Shown piece by piece: positions 12,338-22,282 of a stretch of 64,000 nucleotides of DNA. Position numbers and translations under genes: made by a program. Under the pieces are notes generated by a model. That model saw nothing but the letters and a program-made list of their open reading frames with translations. It was not told the DNA's origin and searched no databases. Numbering within the stretch: position 1 is the first letter of the stretch; every line of letters begins with the position of its first letter. The stretch is from Agrocybe praecox (taxonomy: Eukaryota > Basidiomycota > Agaricomycetes > Agaricales > Agrocybaceae). The stretch covers positions 3,360,501 to 3,424,500 of the forward strand of contig OZ024848.1 of assembly GCA_964017145.1 (NCBI GenBank), written 5' to 3'.

Positions 12338-13561
12338 TTATCGCACTGGCGGCATAGTGTAGCGGATAAATTGCTCGTGAAAGGCAGAGTTATCTTGAAT
12401 GTATGGGGCCAGTATAAGGGCATGCTTTCTGAGATATGTTAGAAAGGCATCACTGGCCCATCTTCCTTTCGTCTTCATGACATCAAAAGGCATGCCGCGT
12501 AATAAATATTCAAGAACGGAGCCAATGCGTATACCGTGGCCCTGTAAGGGGTCCAACTTTGCAGCGCGTGCTGCTTTGGCCAACCGTTCGATGAATTTCC
12601 TCTTCGTTAGTGGCTGCAGGCCGGAACCGCTATTCTTACGGTAGGCGAATAGATGGTCATTGGCAAGGGGCTGATTGACCTGAAAATGATTTTCCAGAGC
12701 CTTATCTGGGTCGGTGGGGCCATTTTGCTTTGCCCAGAAAACATCCTCCCCCTCTAATGTTGTTTTGGAACGAGGGAGATGTAGTATAGTAACCCGAAGA
12801 CCATTTCTATCCTGGTCGTGGGATAAATTGCTGCGTGTGATGTGACGGGAAGCATCAAAGCCCTCAAGCTTGGGTACTGTGAATTCCCCAACGCGAGCTG
12901 ATGCATAGAAGCAAGTGGTTAAGCAGGCAAAAACGGCTGCATCTAAGGGGGTTGTCAGATCAAGGTGCTGTTGTAATGCCGCCATGAATTTAACCGTGTA
13001 TGGGCGCCTTTTCTTACGCTTTGATGATGGTGGGGAAAGCTTGTCTGCGGCTCGAAGCATGGTTTCTGTCTCCGCCCGGTTCATCATCCATGAGACTCTA
13101 TGCAGGAGATGCCACGCACGAACACCATACAGATAATTTGAAATGGTTTTTCCCGAGTATGATGCAGCCAAGCTTGAAACAAAAGCGGAGAGAAGATTTT
13201 GGGATGCAGGAGCTCTATCTGTCTCCGTGATCTTACGAGAATCACAGAAAACATGATAAATGAGAAGTCCCGCCCCATATGAAGCCTTCGTGTCTTCTTC
13301 CCATGCATGCGACATCACGGAAAGGATCCGCTCGGCATCATCATGATTGAGAACCAACGTCTCTGCATTTGACACAACGGGACGGGGACGCCAGAGCCGC
13401 AAACGATCACGGGCATGGCAGTGTGGACGCAGCTCTGATTCTTGAAGTTGTAGGTTGCGTGGATACGGTGCCGGTCGTCGTCGGAAGACTGTGGAGGATG
13501 GTAAACCAACATCCCTTTGCTTTCCGGGCCTAGCTGTGGGTGCGCTCGATGAGAGCATCAT
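12338..13561 (-). CDS. Tyrosine recombinase of the DIRS-like element
   Basis: This protein would integrate the circular cDNA by site-specific recombination. Starting at the ATG at 13561 it has 407 residues, and the start overlaps the RT stop by 32 nt. The frame stays open far upstream, so the start is a choice. An N-terminal SAM-like DNA-binding region is followed by the catalytic domain. The first catalytic Arg is in YASARVGEF, the H-x-x-R box is QGHGIRIG, the Trp is in KGRWASDAF, and the nucleophilic Tyr is probably in TYLRKH (or the next one, in APYIQ). It ends TMPPVR. A fragment at 43641-44003 has the same C-terminal boxes. No internal stop is seen, so the gene may be functional. Confidence 0.85.
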   Translation of the reverse strand: MMLSSSAPTARPGKQRDVGLPSSTVFRRRPAPYPRNLQLQESELRPHCHARDRLRLWRPRPVVSNAETLVLNHDDAERILSVMSHAWEEDTKASYGAGLLIYHVFCDSRKITETDRAPASQNLLSAFVSSLAASYSGKTISNYLYGVRAWHLLHRVSWMMNRAETETMLRAADKLSPPSSKRKKRRPYTVKFMAALQQHLDLTTPLDAAVFACLTTCFYASARVGEFTVPKLEGFDASRHITRSNLSHDQDRNGLRVTILHLPRSKTTLEGEDVFWAKQNGPTDPDKALENHFQVNQPLANDHLFAYRKNSGSGLQPLTKRKFIERLAKAARAAKLDPLQGHGIRIGSVLEYLLRGMPFDVMKTKGRWASDAFLTYLRKHALILAPYIQDNSAFHEQFIRYTMPPVR

Positions 13562-15872
13562 TCTCTGATTTTCGAGTCTGCTGCAATTGGGCGCTTCTGT
13601 GGTTTGCGACATGTTGCTCTGAACCCTTTGATCTAATGTTTCCATCATGTGGCTTGTTGACACTGCCACCAGTAAATCCGAGGTGCTCATCATGGAAGGT
13701 GTCATTGATGTCGATGATGAAAGGTTGAGCCTCGAAGGGGATGGGTATGCGATCAATGAGGAGATTGAAGGGAGGATAAATTCCTCTTGATGGTCCATCT
13801 GCTGGGTTTTCGGCACTGGGTACATATCTTGTAAGTATGTTGCAACCATATCTTCTTGATAATCTATGTACGCGTTTGAACACATTGTTGGTTTGACGGT
13901 TTCTGCTGCGCCCGTTCCACCATCCCTCCACAACTCCTCTGTTGTCACCGTAGACTTTGAAATTAGTGCCCGGTTCGGCATTGCGACATAGTGCGAAGGC
14001 AAGGAACTCAAATCCCATGGCTTCAGCCCAACCAATGTCTCTTCCTTCAGACTGCCAACCTGGGGTAAGAATCCACGCTCGCCATTTTGAGCCAATAGTG
14101 ATGGCGATGCCAAAGCCTGAACTTGCGTCTGAATAAGCATTGAAGTCGACGACTGGTGAGGGTCCTGGGATGGGTCTCGATAATGGGTCAGACTGGAGGA
14201 TGGTTTTCCACCAGAGAATATCTCCCATAGTGTATCGGGGTGGGGTATGTGGGACGAAAGGACGACCGTTGAAGGTGCCAAGCATGGCCTCCAAGTTGGT
14301 GAGATACGCTCGTCCTTCAGGAATGACAAGAGTTGTGTGCAGCAGTTTTCCGTATAGCTTTTGAACTTCGACCAGAGTGTGAGTAGGCTGTGATTCCCAT
14401 GTTTCAATGGCAGCAAGATACTTGGCTCGCTTCTGGTCAGGCACTGCAACGGTTCGTGTTTGTAGGTTCCATAGAAAACCCAAATAAGTGACTGTAAAAC
14501 TGAACGGGGTAGTTTTGCTCTCTTCCCATTTGATTCCCAGGCTGTCAGACACTCTGTCAATATCAGCGTCACTGTAGCTGTAAATTCCTTCATCCGTGTT
14601 TGGCAAATGATCTGTAGAAAAATCCTGCAGAACGCAGCCCATATCTTCGTCAAATTCCTCATAAAAACCATCCGGCATGATTTTTCCTCTATACCATACT
14701 CTGCTGCCCTCTTGAATACGACCGCCATTGAGCTGGATTTCTTCTCTCCATAGTTTTCGCTGTTCGTTGTAGGTAGCAAGATGTATTGCAAGAATCTGAA
14801 AGAAAATATGATCATCAACCCATTTAGAAAGAGGGCCGACACCGTTAGCTCTGAAAATGTTGGCTCCTGCGTCTGCGAGCAGACCGTAAACTCCACCTGC
14901 CGATCGAAGCCCAAAGTTATTATTGGTATTGACTGCAAATCTGTCACTTCCTTTGAGGCGAACGACGAGACCTGCCCATTGTTCAGGCGAAACTGGAACA
15001 GTTCGATAAGCTTCTGCCACATCTCTAACAGAAGCACGAGATCCTGGAGGTAGCCTAAAAATAAGGAGTGATACAGCATAAAAGGTGCCCCATGTACATG
15101 GGAAATTATTGATATTGATATAGGAATTGATAGAAGCGATGTCATGGGATGAGTGGGGACTCGAAAAATCATGGACAGGTCTGTACTTTCCCGGTTTTCC
15201 AGGCTTGGGTACCAGTGACAAAGGAGAAGACTGAAAAGGACCGATGAGATCTTCCAGTTCCTTTTGAGTGAAAGGACCAATATAACGGCCTGAGTCGAAT
15301 TCCTTTTGTGTGATGATGTCATGAATATCCGGTAAGTTGTAAAGAGAGGGATGGTTGGGTGGGACGTAAGTTGTAGAGAGATTCGGTATGCCCACATCAA
15401 ACCCTTGAACCAGGTCTCGAGCGATATTAGGATACTTGTTGGCGAGCCCATGTTTGATAAGCTCGCGATTCCATGCCTCTGGCTTGTATGGGGTAAGACC
15501 CTTAAGCCTTCTCTGCTCGAGGACATGCCTGGGCTCCGTGATCGGATTTTGGGCATCCTGAACACCGATGTCGTTCGGGGTGAGCTGAACTTTGACAACC
15601 TCCAGGTAACTGCCAGTTGAAACACAGGGCTGAACCATCCTTGCCAACCAATCTGCCTTGGCTGTTTCTGTGCGCTTTCCCCTTCGATTCTGAGCCATCC
15701 CACAGTTTCGCTGTGTTGCATCTGGTAAAATCGTGGTCGTGGCGTCCGAGACATGTGGCACAGATTCTTGACGCCGTTCGTGAGTCTGCACCTTGGGTAA
15801 AACCCGCCTCGTCATGTTCCTTATCTCCAGATTGCACATAGGACCTGGATTTATTTGCCCCACGAGGTTCAC
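13530..15872 (-). CDS. Reverse transcriptase / RNase H of the DIRS-like element
   Basis: The frame is open for 780 codons. The true start is unclear because the first 120 or so codons overlap the zinc-binding end of gag in another frame; translation may start internally or by frameshift. RT motifs are SLVPKPGKPGKYRPVHDFS, then DVAEAYRTVPV, and the catalytic box KWVDDHIF, where WVDD stands for the usual YxDD. RNase H follows with NAYSDASSGFGIAI, a Glu in WAEAMGFEF, and VYGDNRGVVEGWW, ending near YVPSAENPADGPSRG. No protease or DDE integrase is present. No disabling mutation is seen. Confidence 0.85.
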   Translation of the reverse strand: MNLVGQINPGPMCNLEIRNMTRRVLPKVQTHERRQESVPHVSDATTTILPDATQRNCGMAQNRRGKRTETAKADWLARMVQPCVSTGSYLEVVKVQLTPNDIGVQDAQNPITEPRHVLEQRRLKGLTPYKPEAWNRELIKHGLANKYPNIARDLVQGFDVGIPNLSTTYVPPNHPSLYNLPDIHDIITQKEFDSGRYIGPFTQKELEDLIGPFQSSPLSLVPKPGKPGKYRPVHDFSSPHSSHDIASINSYININNFPCTWGTFYAVSLLIFRLPPGSRASVRDVAEAYRTVPVSPEQWAGLVVRLKGSDRFAVNTNNNFGLRSAGGVYGLLADAGANIFRANGVGPLSKWVDDHIFFQILAIHLATYNEQRKLWREEIQLNGGRIQEGSRVWYRGKIMPDGFYEEFDEDMGCVLQDFSTDHLPNTDEGIYSYSDADIDRVSDSLGIKWEESKTTPFSFTVTYLGFLWNLQTRTVAVPDQKRAKYLAAIETWESQPTHTLVEVQKLYGKLLHTTLVIPEGRAYLTNLEAMLGTFNGRPFVPHTPPRYTMGDILWWKTILQSDPLSRPIPGPSPVVDFNAYSDASSGFGIAITIGSKWRAWILTPGWQSEGRDIGWAEAMGFEFLAFALCRNAEPGTNFKVYGDNRGVVEGWWNGRSRNRQTNNVFKRVHRLSRRYGCNILTRYVPSAENPADGPSRGIYPPFNLLIDRIPIPFEAQPFIIDINDTFHDEHLGFTGGSVNKPHDGNIRSKGSEQHVANHRSAQLQQTRKSENDALIERTHS

Positions 15873-17163
15873 GCGCCTTGCGAATCGACTTGGACTGATG
15901 TCTCACAGGTGATCGCGATCTCGCTCTCTTCCTCGAGCTCTGCCCGTAAGACGGGGAAGGAGATCTCGAAGCCTCCTCAAAAGTTCGCGAGAAGTTTCTT
16001 GAACGTTTGCGTGGTGTCCTCAGGTCCAGCATAGTTTGGAATGAAGATGTGGCTTCGTTCATCTAGCAACAGCACAGCACGGCACGGCACAGCACGGCAC
16101 AGCACAGCAAGATAAAAGCGTAATATAACGATTTACGAGGAACGGCACAGCAGTAAAAGCGAAGCAAACAGATGCCGCAATCACATTGAAATTTTGTTGA
16201 TAATAATTGAAGGAGAATGTAAAACAAAATGATTAGTATTTCGTACACATGTGATAAGGTAAGAAAATGCACCTCACGAAGGGACTTCTCCCTGACACTA
16301 TCCATGACTTCGTCATGAAGCTTTTCCATCAGCTCGTCATTGATCAGCCCTATGTTGAAACCTTCGTCACGTTTTAATGCATCGAACCATTCTCGCCTGA
16401 CTTTATTCTGATAAAGCAAGATAGTTTGGTTTCCGTGAGGCCGCGTCCGCATGGGGTGACTTTCGAGACGCAAGAAAAAGGAAGCCAAAGATGTAACATA
16501 TCGTTGAGGCCATACACCCGATGTCGACATATGATGGAGCATGAGGGTCTTGGCTACCGACAGTTCTTCCCAATCCAAGAAGTTGTCCATTCTGACGTTC
16601 TTCGATGCTTTTAGCGACGAGGACGGTCGTAACGCGACGATGCCATCATCATTCTTCGCCAGCGTGAAAGTGTCTTGTGACGTCGCCTTTCCATGTTCAG
16701 CCTGAGCCTCTTGACATCCTCGAAGGGTGAAGTAGTCCAGTTCCACATATTCAAGATGCTGTATCTTGTTTAGAGCATAGGCTGCCGGTCTGGGTGCGAG
16801 CCATGAGCTAACTCTCTTTTCCGGGTCGAAAGCGGCGAGTTTCGGCTTCTTCTTCTCCAGCTCTCGTCTTTCCGACTCGGCTTCCTTCTCCGCCTCTGCT
16901 CGCCGCCTCAATTCCTCCTCGCGAGCCTCTTGTGCTGCTTCCTCCTCCGCTATCTGATCATTCCGGACTTGCTCGTTCCATGCCAAGATCTTTCGCTCGT
17001 TCGATTGTTTCCAAGCGTCTTTCAATTTATCAATGGCACCCTCGTTGGTCAAAGGAGTGTCACCAACATGTGCCGCAACAAGGGATTGCCTGATGAGGCT
17101 CCATTCGTCTTCTTCATAGTTCGGACAAACGGTGTTCGTGGGGTTTTCGGTTATGCGAGGCAT
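15502..17163 (-). CDS. Gag-like protein of the DIRS-like element, two exons
   Basis: Exon 1 runs from the ATG at 17163 to 16273 (297 codons) and exon 2 from 16062 to 15502; the joined protein is about 483 residues. The intron (16272-16063, gtgcat..ctag) is inferred because the first frame runs into hydrophobic nonsense and repeats, while exon 2 continues in phase. The N-terminal half has a charged coiled coil (EEEAAQEAREEELRRRAEAE), followed by a conserved block ending in REWFDALKRDEGFNIGL. Exon 2 has Arg/Ser-rich basic runs (RKRARSRSPVR) and two Cys/His zinc-binding clusters (CATCLGRHDHDFTRC and CFNWQ..GGC..H..RHRCSGC). The role is nucleocapsid formation. Confidence 0.75.
16066..16110 (+). 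repeat. (GCACA/GGCAC)n short repeat inside the gag intron
   Basis: Interspersed agcac and ggcac units lie just upstream (in minus-strand sense) of the gag intron acceptor. This is a simple repeat with no known role. Confidence 0.75.
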
Positions 17164-17449
17164 AGATGCCGACTGCCGTCAGATGTCCACTATGAGAATA
17201 TACAAAAAACCGGTCGCAGGGAATTATTGCGATGATGTTGAAAGCCTAGTATAGATTTCCGAAAGAAAAACTTCGAATGAATGTTCGCGCTCGAAGGTTA
17301 CGAGGCGCTGAGATTGGCAACGAGCGGAAAAGCACAGAGGATGATGGTGGTACGAGAATGAGGAAAGCACGTGCCACCTCATCGGCTCTCGCAAAGACCT
17401 TATTCTAGACTGTCACTCCTTACACTCGTTCTATTTTAGAATCACAAAA

Positions 17450-18790
17450 TTTGGAGGGGAAACGGTGACGTAATAAGGAGGTGGCGGGAGGGACTATGGT
17501 GGGGGGTCTTGCGCTTCCGACTGTTTTTTCTTTTGCTTCCCAATGCCAACATCAACGCCATTGAGGAGAGTCGATCGGCTTGACCAGGACGGCATCATGA
17601 TCGTGATCTTGTTCCTGAGACTTGGTATCGGTATCTCCGTCCGCGTGCACACCCTGGGGTTCTTGAGGCTGAGGAATACGAATAATCCGACGCGGAGTAT
17701 ACGCCGGCACCTGGACCTGGACCTGCGCCTGCGCCCCTGGGAGAACAACAACATTCGATGGCAATAGAAGAGCAGACAAAGGCGTCGAGGGGTGCATCGG
17801 GGGGTGCGTTGGTATCGGCATCCTCTCCTGCGACTGCGTCATTCCTCCCTTTCCCTCCCCTGCGCCATCCTCTCCCTCTCCTGCGATTGCCCACCCACAC
17901 TCCTCAAAACACCCATCCGATCCCGATCCCGATTCGCGACAATGGGAATAGCGATATGGGTAGCGATAGGTCTCATAGCGCTCAACCCGCCCACGCCCAT
18001 GTTCCCGTTCCCGTTCCATTGGACAGAGCCCAAGCCATTCCTTACGCGCCCAGCGTTAGGGCTGGGGTTACTAAGGCTAGGAGAGAAGTACCGCCGATGC
18101 TGATACCAGCCTGAGCATGCGCGAGGGGTAACGACTTGTTCTTTGCGAGGCGTGAGTGTAAGTGTGCGTTGAGGGGAGGAGTGCGTGTGTTTGTGTTGGG
18201 GTTCTTGAGACTGAGGATCCGAGGCGGAGTCTGCGTCTGCGTCTGCGTCTGCATCTGAAGCTTGAACGTTTGAACCTGGACCCGGATCTGCGCCTGCGCC
18301 ACCGGGAGGACAACAGTCGATGGCGATGGAAACAGGACGTGCTGAGCAGCAGCAGCGAACAAAGGCGTTGGCGTTGGCATCCTCTTCCTCTCATTCTCAT
18401 GGGCCATCCTCTCCCTTTCCCTCTCTTGCGACTGCCCACGCACACGATCCCGATTCGCGACGACGGGAATGGGAATAGCGATAGGGCTCGTAGCGCTCAA
18501 CCCGCCAACGCCAACGCACCGTTCCATTGGACAGAGCCCGAGTCCTTCCTCACGCGCCCAGCAATAGGGCTAGAGTTACCAAGGCCAGGAGAAGCACCGC
18601 TGATGATACCAGCCTGAGCCACCGCGAGGAGCAGGGATTTATTCTTCGCGAGGGGGTTACTTGAACGGAGGAGTGCGTAGGTGCTAGTGCTAGTGCTGGT
18701 TAGTGGGTCGGCGCATTGGTACGATGAGCAGTATGATTGATGGCCCAGGTTTCGTTCAGAAACGTCTGGTGTTGTGTAGTCACTGGTCAC
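17450..18790 (-). pseudogene. Decayed minus-strand gene unit, segment copy 2, right part
   Basis: This continues the unit interrupted at 12043 and matches 5575-6300. On the minus strand, from 18790 down, a rather long frame reads STYALLRSSNPLAKNKSLLL, AQAGIISGASPGLGNS, GSVQWNGALALAG, LSATSPIAIPIPVVANRD, SQERERERMAHENERKR, FAAAAQHVLFPSPSTVVLP and Gln/Thr repeats (QMQTQTQTQT). A second, shorter round of the same modules follows to 17552. The recurrence of the same peptide modules in the same order argues for former coding capacity with internal tandem repeats. Stops and shifts separate the pieces. No family was recognised. Confidence 0.4.
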
Positions 18791-19639
18791 GGATTGTCAC
18801 AAACAACTTTGAACACTATCGGCGCTCGCCGAATTCGATGAAATTCAAATCGGCTCATACCAAAGATAAGACAGATGCACAGCGGTACTGGCATGGCGCG
18901 CGAGCAGACGTCGGGGTGAAGATCCTTGTTGAATGTGTTGGAATAATCGGGGTAAATACAAGCGCACCACGAAGTGGTCACTTGATAGCCGCAGATTATC
19001 TCGAGGAGATAATCTGCATTTCATTCTTATATTGACATTTGGCATATTTTATGCCACTATCCCTTGTTTATTTTATTTTCTCCTTATTACTTTGTAGGCT
19101 ATTGTAGCTACACATTTTGTATTTATAGTGTACCTACGTGAAATGCAAACCTCGCTTGATTGCGAGGGTCCCTACTACAACCCGAGTGACCTCGAAGACC
19201 CGGTCATTTTAACAGAATGTCCGTTTCCTCCTTCGATGAAATGTCAACGTAGTTCGCCTCGCCTCAAACATTTTTTGAATTCTCATGTACTGTTCCCACA
19301 AGGTATCTCTCGTATCGACCTTGTAGAAATCCAACCTAGAATAAGGTAAGCAAGTCACGTATATTCTGACTCGTAGTATACCTAGAATACATTAAGCAAA
19401 TATCTAGTGTATACGACATTAGTTACTTTGTATGTTAAGTTCTAATACATAAGTGGCTCACCTCAGTCGCGTATATTCTGACTGAGGTGAGTAGACGTTA
19501 ATCCGTCTCTTTATATACCTAAAAATCATTCATGGTGGCATTGATCCACGGCGCGTTGTACACTACGAATCCGTCCATTATCCTACATATAATGTCTACT
19601 ATTTGTTGTGCTACACCAATGCCACTGAGGGCTCAATGC

Positions 19640-19870
19640 TCACAATGAACATTGTCCATGAGACGACAACACGGTGTTCTGGATGTCAACAGACCTCACC
19701 TCGAGCAGAATCACACTGTCTGCATTCACCGAGCCCCCAAGTACAGCCTTTTGAATGCACTGAGACCTGGCCAACACGCGCGCCCCGGCATAGCATGGAT
19801 ATGAACTTGATGGACAAATTTGATCACCTCTTTGGACATCAGGTTCAAGGGATATATGTATCTTCTCCAC
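19640..19870 (-). pseudogene. Relic of a minus-strand exon, segment copy 2
   Basis: Contains CIQKAVLGGSVNADSVILLE followed by gtgaggtc, a plausible splice donor. This matches copies at 6461-6846 and 44486-44722. Upstream (in minus sense) lies SYPCYAGARV, also shared. The protein family is unknown. Confidence 0.4.
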
Positions 19871-19930
19871 CCATTCGGATGTGCTGTGCTTGTTTCAAGT
19901 TGGTGAGTCCCCTGCCGGAATAATTAACCA

Positions 19931-21654
19931 TCGATATTAGAGCGGCTGGAAATGTTCATTGATCATGACCTTGAGGATCTGGCGCTTCCTCAGTGATATG
20001 TATTGTTTGTGAATTGGGGTATGTGTGGGTCTATATTCGTTGACTGGACAGGTATTGGAAACTCCTGTGTCATTCTTTAAGGTCCAGCTGAAGATCAAGC
20101 TTAGTCTGTTCAAGGCTTCGAGTTCTAGCCAGCCTCGATATGATAGCTCAGTATAGGTTACAGATATTAGCAACTACAGTAGAACATAACAATGTATACT
20201 AGTGAACTGTTTGGGATTTGAGTTGAGAAATGATCTAAGATCAATGTGCGACTGAATAGATTTGCTGATGTCTCTTAAGGATAAGACGGTGCGGAGCCTT
20301 GACTAATGGAAAAGAATATAAGTTACACTACTGACCTTATTCCCCAACTTTCCATCGAAATTTTGCAACAATGGGCTTACAGCTGGAACAAAATGTGTAC
20401 GGTAGAATTTGGGTAGGATATTGTTTGTTAAAATATCGTAGTCGTGATCACAAAATATCTATGTCTTACATTTGTGATCACAATCATAGAAAAACATATA
20501 TTCTTGTTTGTAAATACTAGATACAACACATATAAGGACCTTTTTGGACCTTTGATGGTGCTCTATAGCTTGCTCGAATATTGTACATTAATCAATACGA
20601 CTCATTGACCTTGCAAATGTGTTAAATAGACAAAAATAAGGAGGGGTTGAAACTTTTTTTTCCCGGACTGGGGGTCGAACCAACCAACCGACCCCCGGTC
20701 TGGCATTCTGATGCCGGTGCCCCCTTGATAGATGTGGCCCTGGGCCCACTGTTAAAAACCTACTTCCACGGTGTGAAAGTAGACCTACACAAAAACCTAC
20801 ATCTAGATGAGTATCTATATCATTGTCTAAATGGTGAATCTACCGACTTTCTGGAGCCAGCCCAGCAGCTGGATTCGGACATGTGAGTTGCATGTGAGGG
20901 TATTTGCAGGTTGGCGCCTGGAGTGCTGGATTTGATGGCTTATATAATCCTACCTTTTTTAGCGACGTGTGATCTTCCTGATGTATAGTAACTGGGCTAT
21001 GATACTATAAAACTATGACATACTATATTTTACTATATATACCTTCTGTCGTTACACTACTAACTATGATTTACAATATAACAGGGGAGTTGCAATGCAG
21101 CTATTTAAGCTATGTAGAGTACATACATCTATGTAGACTTCAGAATTTTTCCTGATGAAGACTGAAGTGAGGTATATTTATTGGAAACAATTGTATGGTA
21201 CATCAACGTTCAACCGCAATAACGATAGGGCTATTTGAATTCAAAGGAAGAATAGTTGTTGGGGTGAAATGGCGACCGACGTAACCTGACTTTGCAGCGA
21301 TAATTCGCGTGGGACATAAAGTCACGCCGCGTCACGCGCACGCATAAAAATGAACACCGTAATGAACATTAGCCCCGGAAACGGAAATGAACAGCCGATT
21401 GCCCGCCGTGTCATTCTGAAACGCGATGCACTCCTCGTTAGCACCGTCCATGATCATCATGGTTTGGTTCTTTCCTTGACAGGGGTCAAGCGGAGAAAGA
21501 ATCCCAGCCGCGTATCGGCGGACTGGCGAATTGTTCCCGACAACGACCGCACAACGACAACAAGCATCTTCCAGGACCTGCGCCAAACGCCTAAGAGAAG
21601 GAAAGGGAAAACAGAAACAGGAGTCGAAAAATATACCCAACTTACGACAGAAAA
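19931..21654. other. Spacer with no supported gene
   Basis: 19970-20270 belongs to the duplicated segment. The rest is AT-rich and holds only the transposon-end relic at 20684-20729. No coding exon was recognised. Confidence 0.5.
20684..20729 (-). repeat. Solo terminal relic of the DDE transposon family
   Basis: In minus-strand sense the sequence starts caagggggcaccggcat, then a small hairpin, then ccgggggtcgg. This matches the terminal inverted repeat of the complete element at 29882-37689 with a few changes. No partner end and no transposase are nearby, so it is a truncated or very short derivative. Confidence 0.6.
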
Positions 21655-22282
21655 ATGCCCTCGATCTCCTTACTCGTGTCATTCCTTTTCTTCCTCATCC
21701 CCCTCCTCGCTCAAGCTCAAGACCAAGAACACTCGACATCAAGCCAATGTTTATTCTCGTGTCCTCTGACCAACTCGAACCCAACGAATCCCTGGCCCCT
21801 CGTGAAACGTGCAAATGCAATTGGGTAGGACTCGCACTATACAATATTCGAATGCGTGTACGCTGTACCTTCAAGTCATTCGGATTTGGCGGTTTCGGAG
21901 TGGAAATGTGCGTATGATAAGGTGGGCACTGTATTTTCGGTCTCTCTCCTCCTCTCTTTTTCGACTTCGGAATGCTCGCTTTGGTCGCTCGTTCGCAATC
22001 GAATTGGACTCATTGCCTGTTGTGCAACTTTCTTTTTCTTTTTCCGTTTCTATTCGTCCGGCGTCGCTCTAATACGCTTGTTTAAATTCTCAACAGCAAA
22101 CGGGACGTCAATCACTCGCCGCAGCGCACGATAATTGCCCTCCGACGGCTCCTCCATGCTCTCCTTCTGATGCTGCAAACGCCCCCAAACCTCAATTCTC
22201 CAACACAGAGAAGGTCGAAGTCTTACCATGGGTTGAAAACGGCCGGTTCTTGCTCTATCTGATGGAACATCATCCAGCGTGA
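21655..22282 (+). pseudogene. Small secreted cysteine-containing protein with in-frame TAG
   Basis: From the ATG at 21655 a clear signal peptide is read (MPSISLLVSFLFFLIPLLAQ, cleavage probably after AQAQ). A mature part with QCLFSCPLTNSNPTNPWPLV follows. A single TAG at 21826-21828 (codon 58) interrupts the frame. The same frame then continues with YTIFECVYAVPSSHSDLAVS and ends exon 1 at 21921 (..AYDK, donor gtgggc). Exon 2 (22097-22282, acceptor caacag) carries DNCPPTAPPCSPSDAANA and ends at TGA. The conserved-looking coding content on both sides of the TAG suggests a recently inactivated gene, a sequencing error, or stop-codon readthrough. The family was not identified. Confidence 0.5.

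Larger units (their letters stand above)
12046..17449 (-). mobile_element. Tyrosine-recombinase retroelement (DIRS-like) inserted in segment copy 2
   Basis: Gene order on the minus strand is gag, reverse transcriptase/RNase H, tyrosine recombinase, with no integrase of DDE type and no obvious LTRs. This is the plan of DIRS/Ngaro-type retroelements. Borders are inferred, not seen as clean repeats. The left flank ends near 12043 ('gattcgctatttgg') and the right flank resumes near 17450 ('aaatttggaggggaaacgg'). The unoccupied paralogous sequence at 5570-5600 reads 'gcgaatttggaggaggagaaacgg', so the insertion lies within about ten bases of those points. Terminal repeats could not be defined. Tyrosine-recombinase elements usually leave no target duplication, and none is evident here. 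Confidence 0.7.

Noticed and set aside
16063..16272. Hydrophobic and Cys-rich C-terminus of the first gag frame
   Set aside because: It is read-through into the intron and its GCACA repeat; exon 2 continues in phase after the ctag acceptor.
20640..20740. tRNA-like or SINE-like element (gggtcgaacc, hairpins)
   Set aside because: No cloverleaf could be formed; the sequence is better explained as an end of the DDE transposon family.
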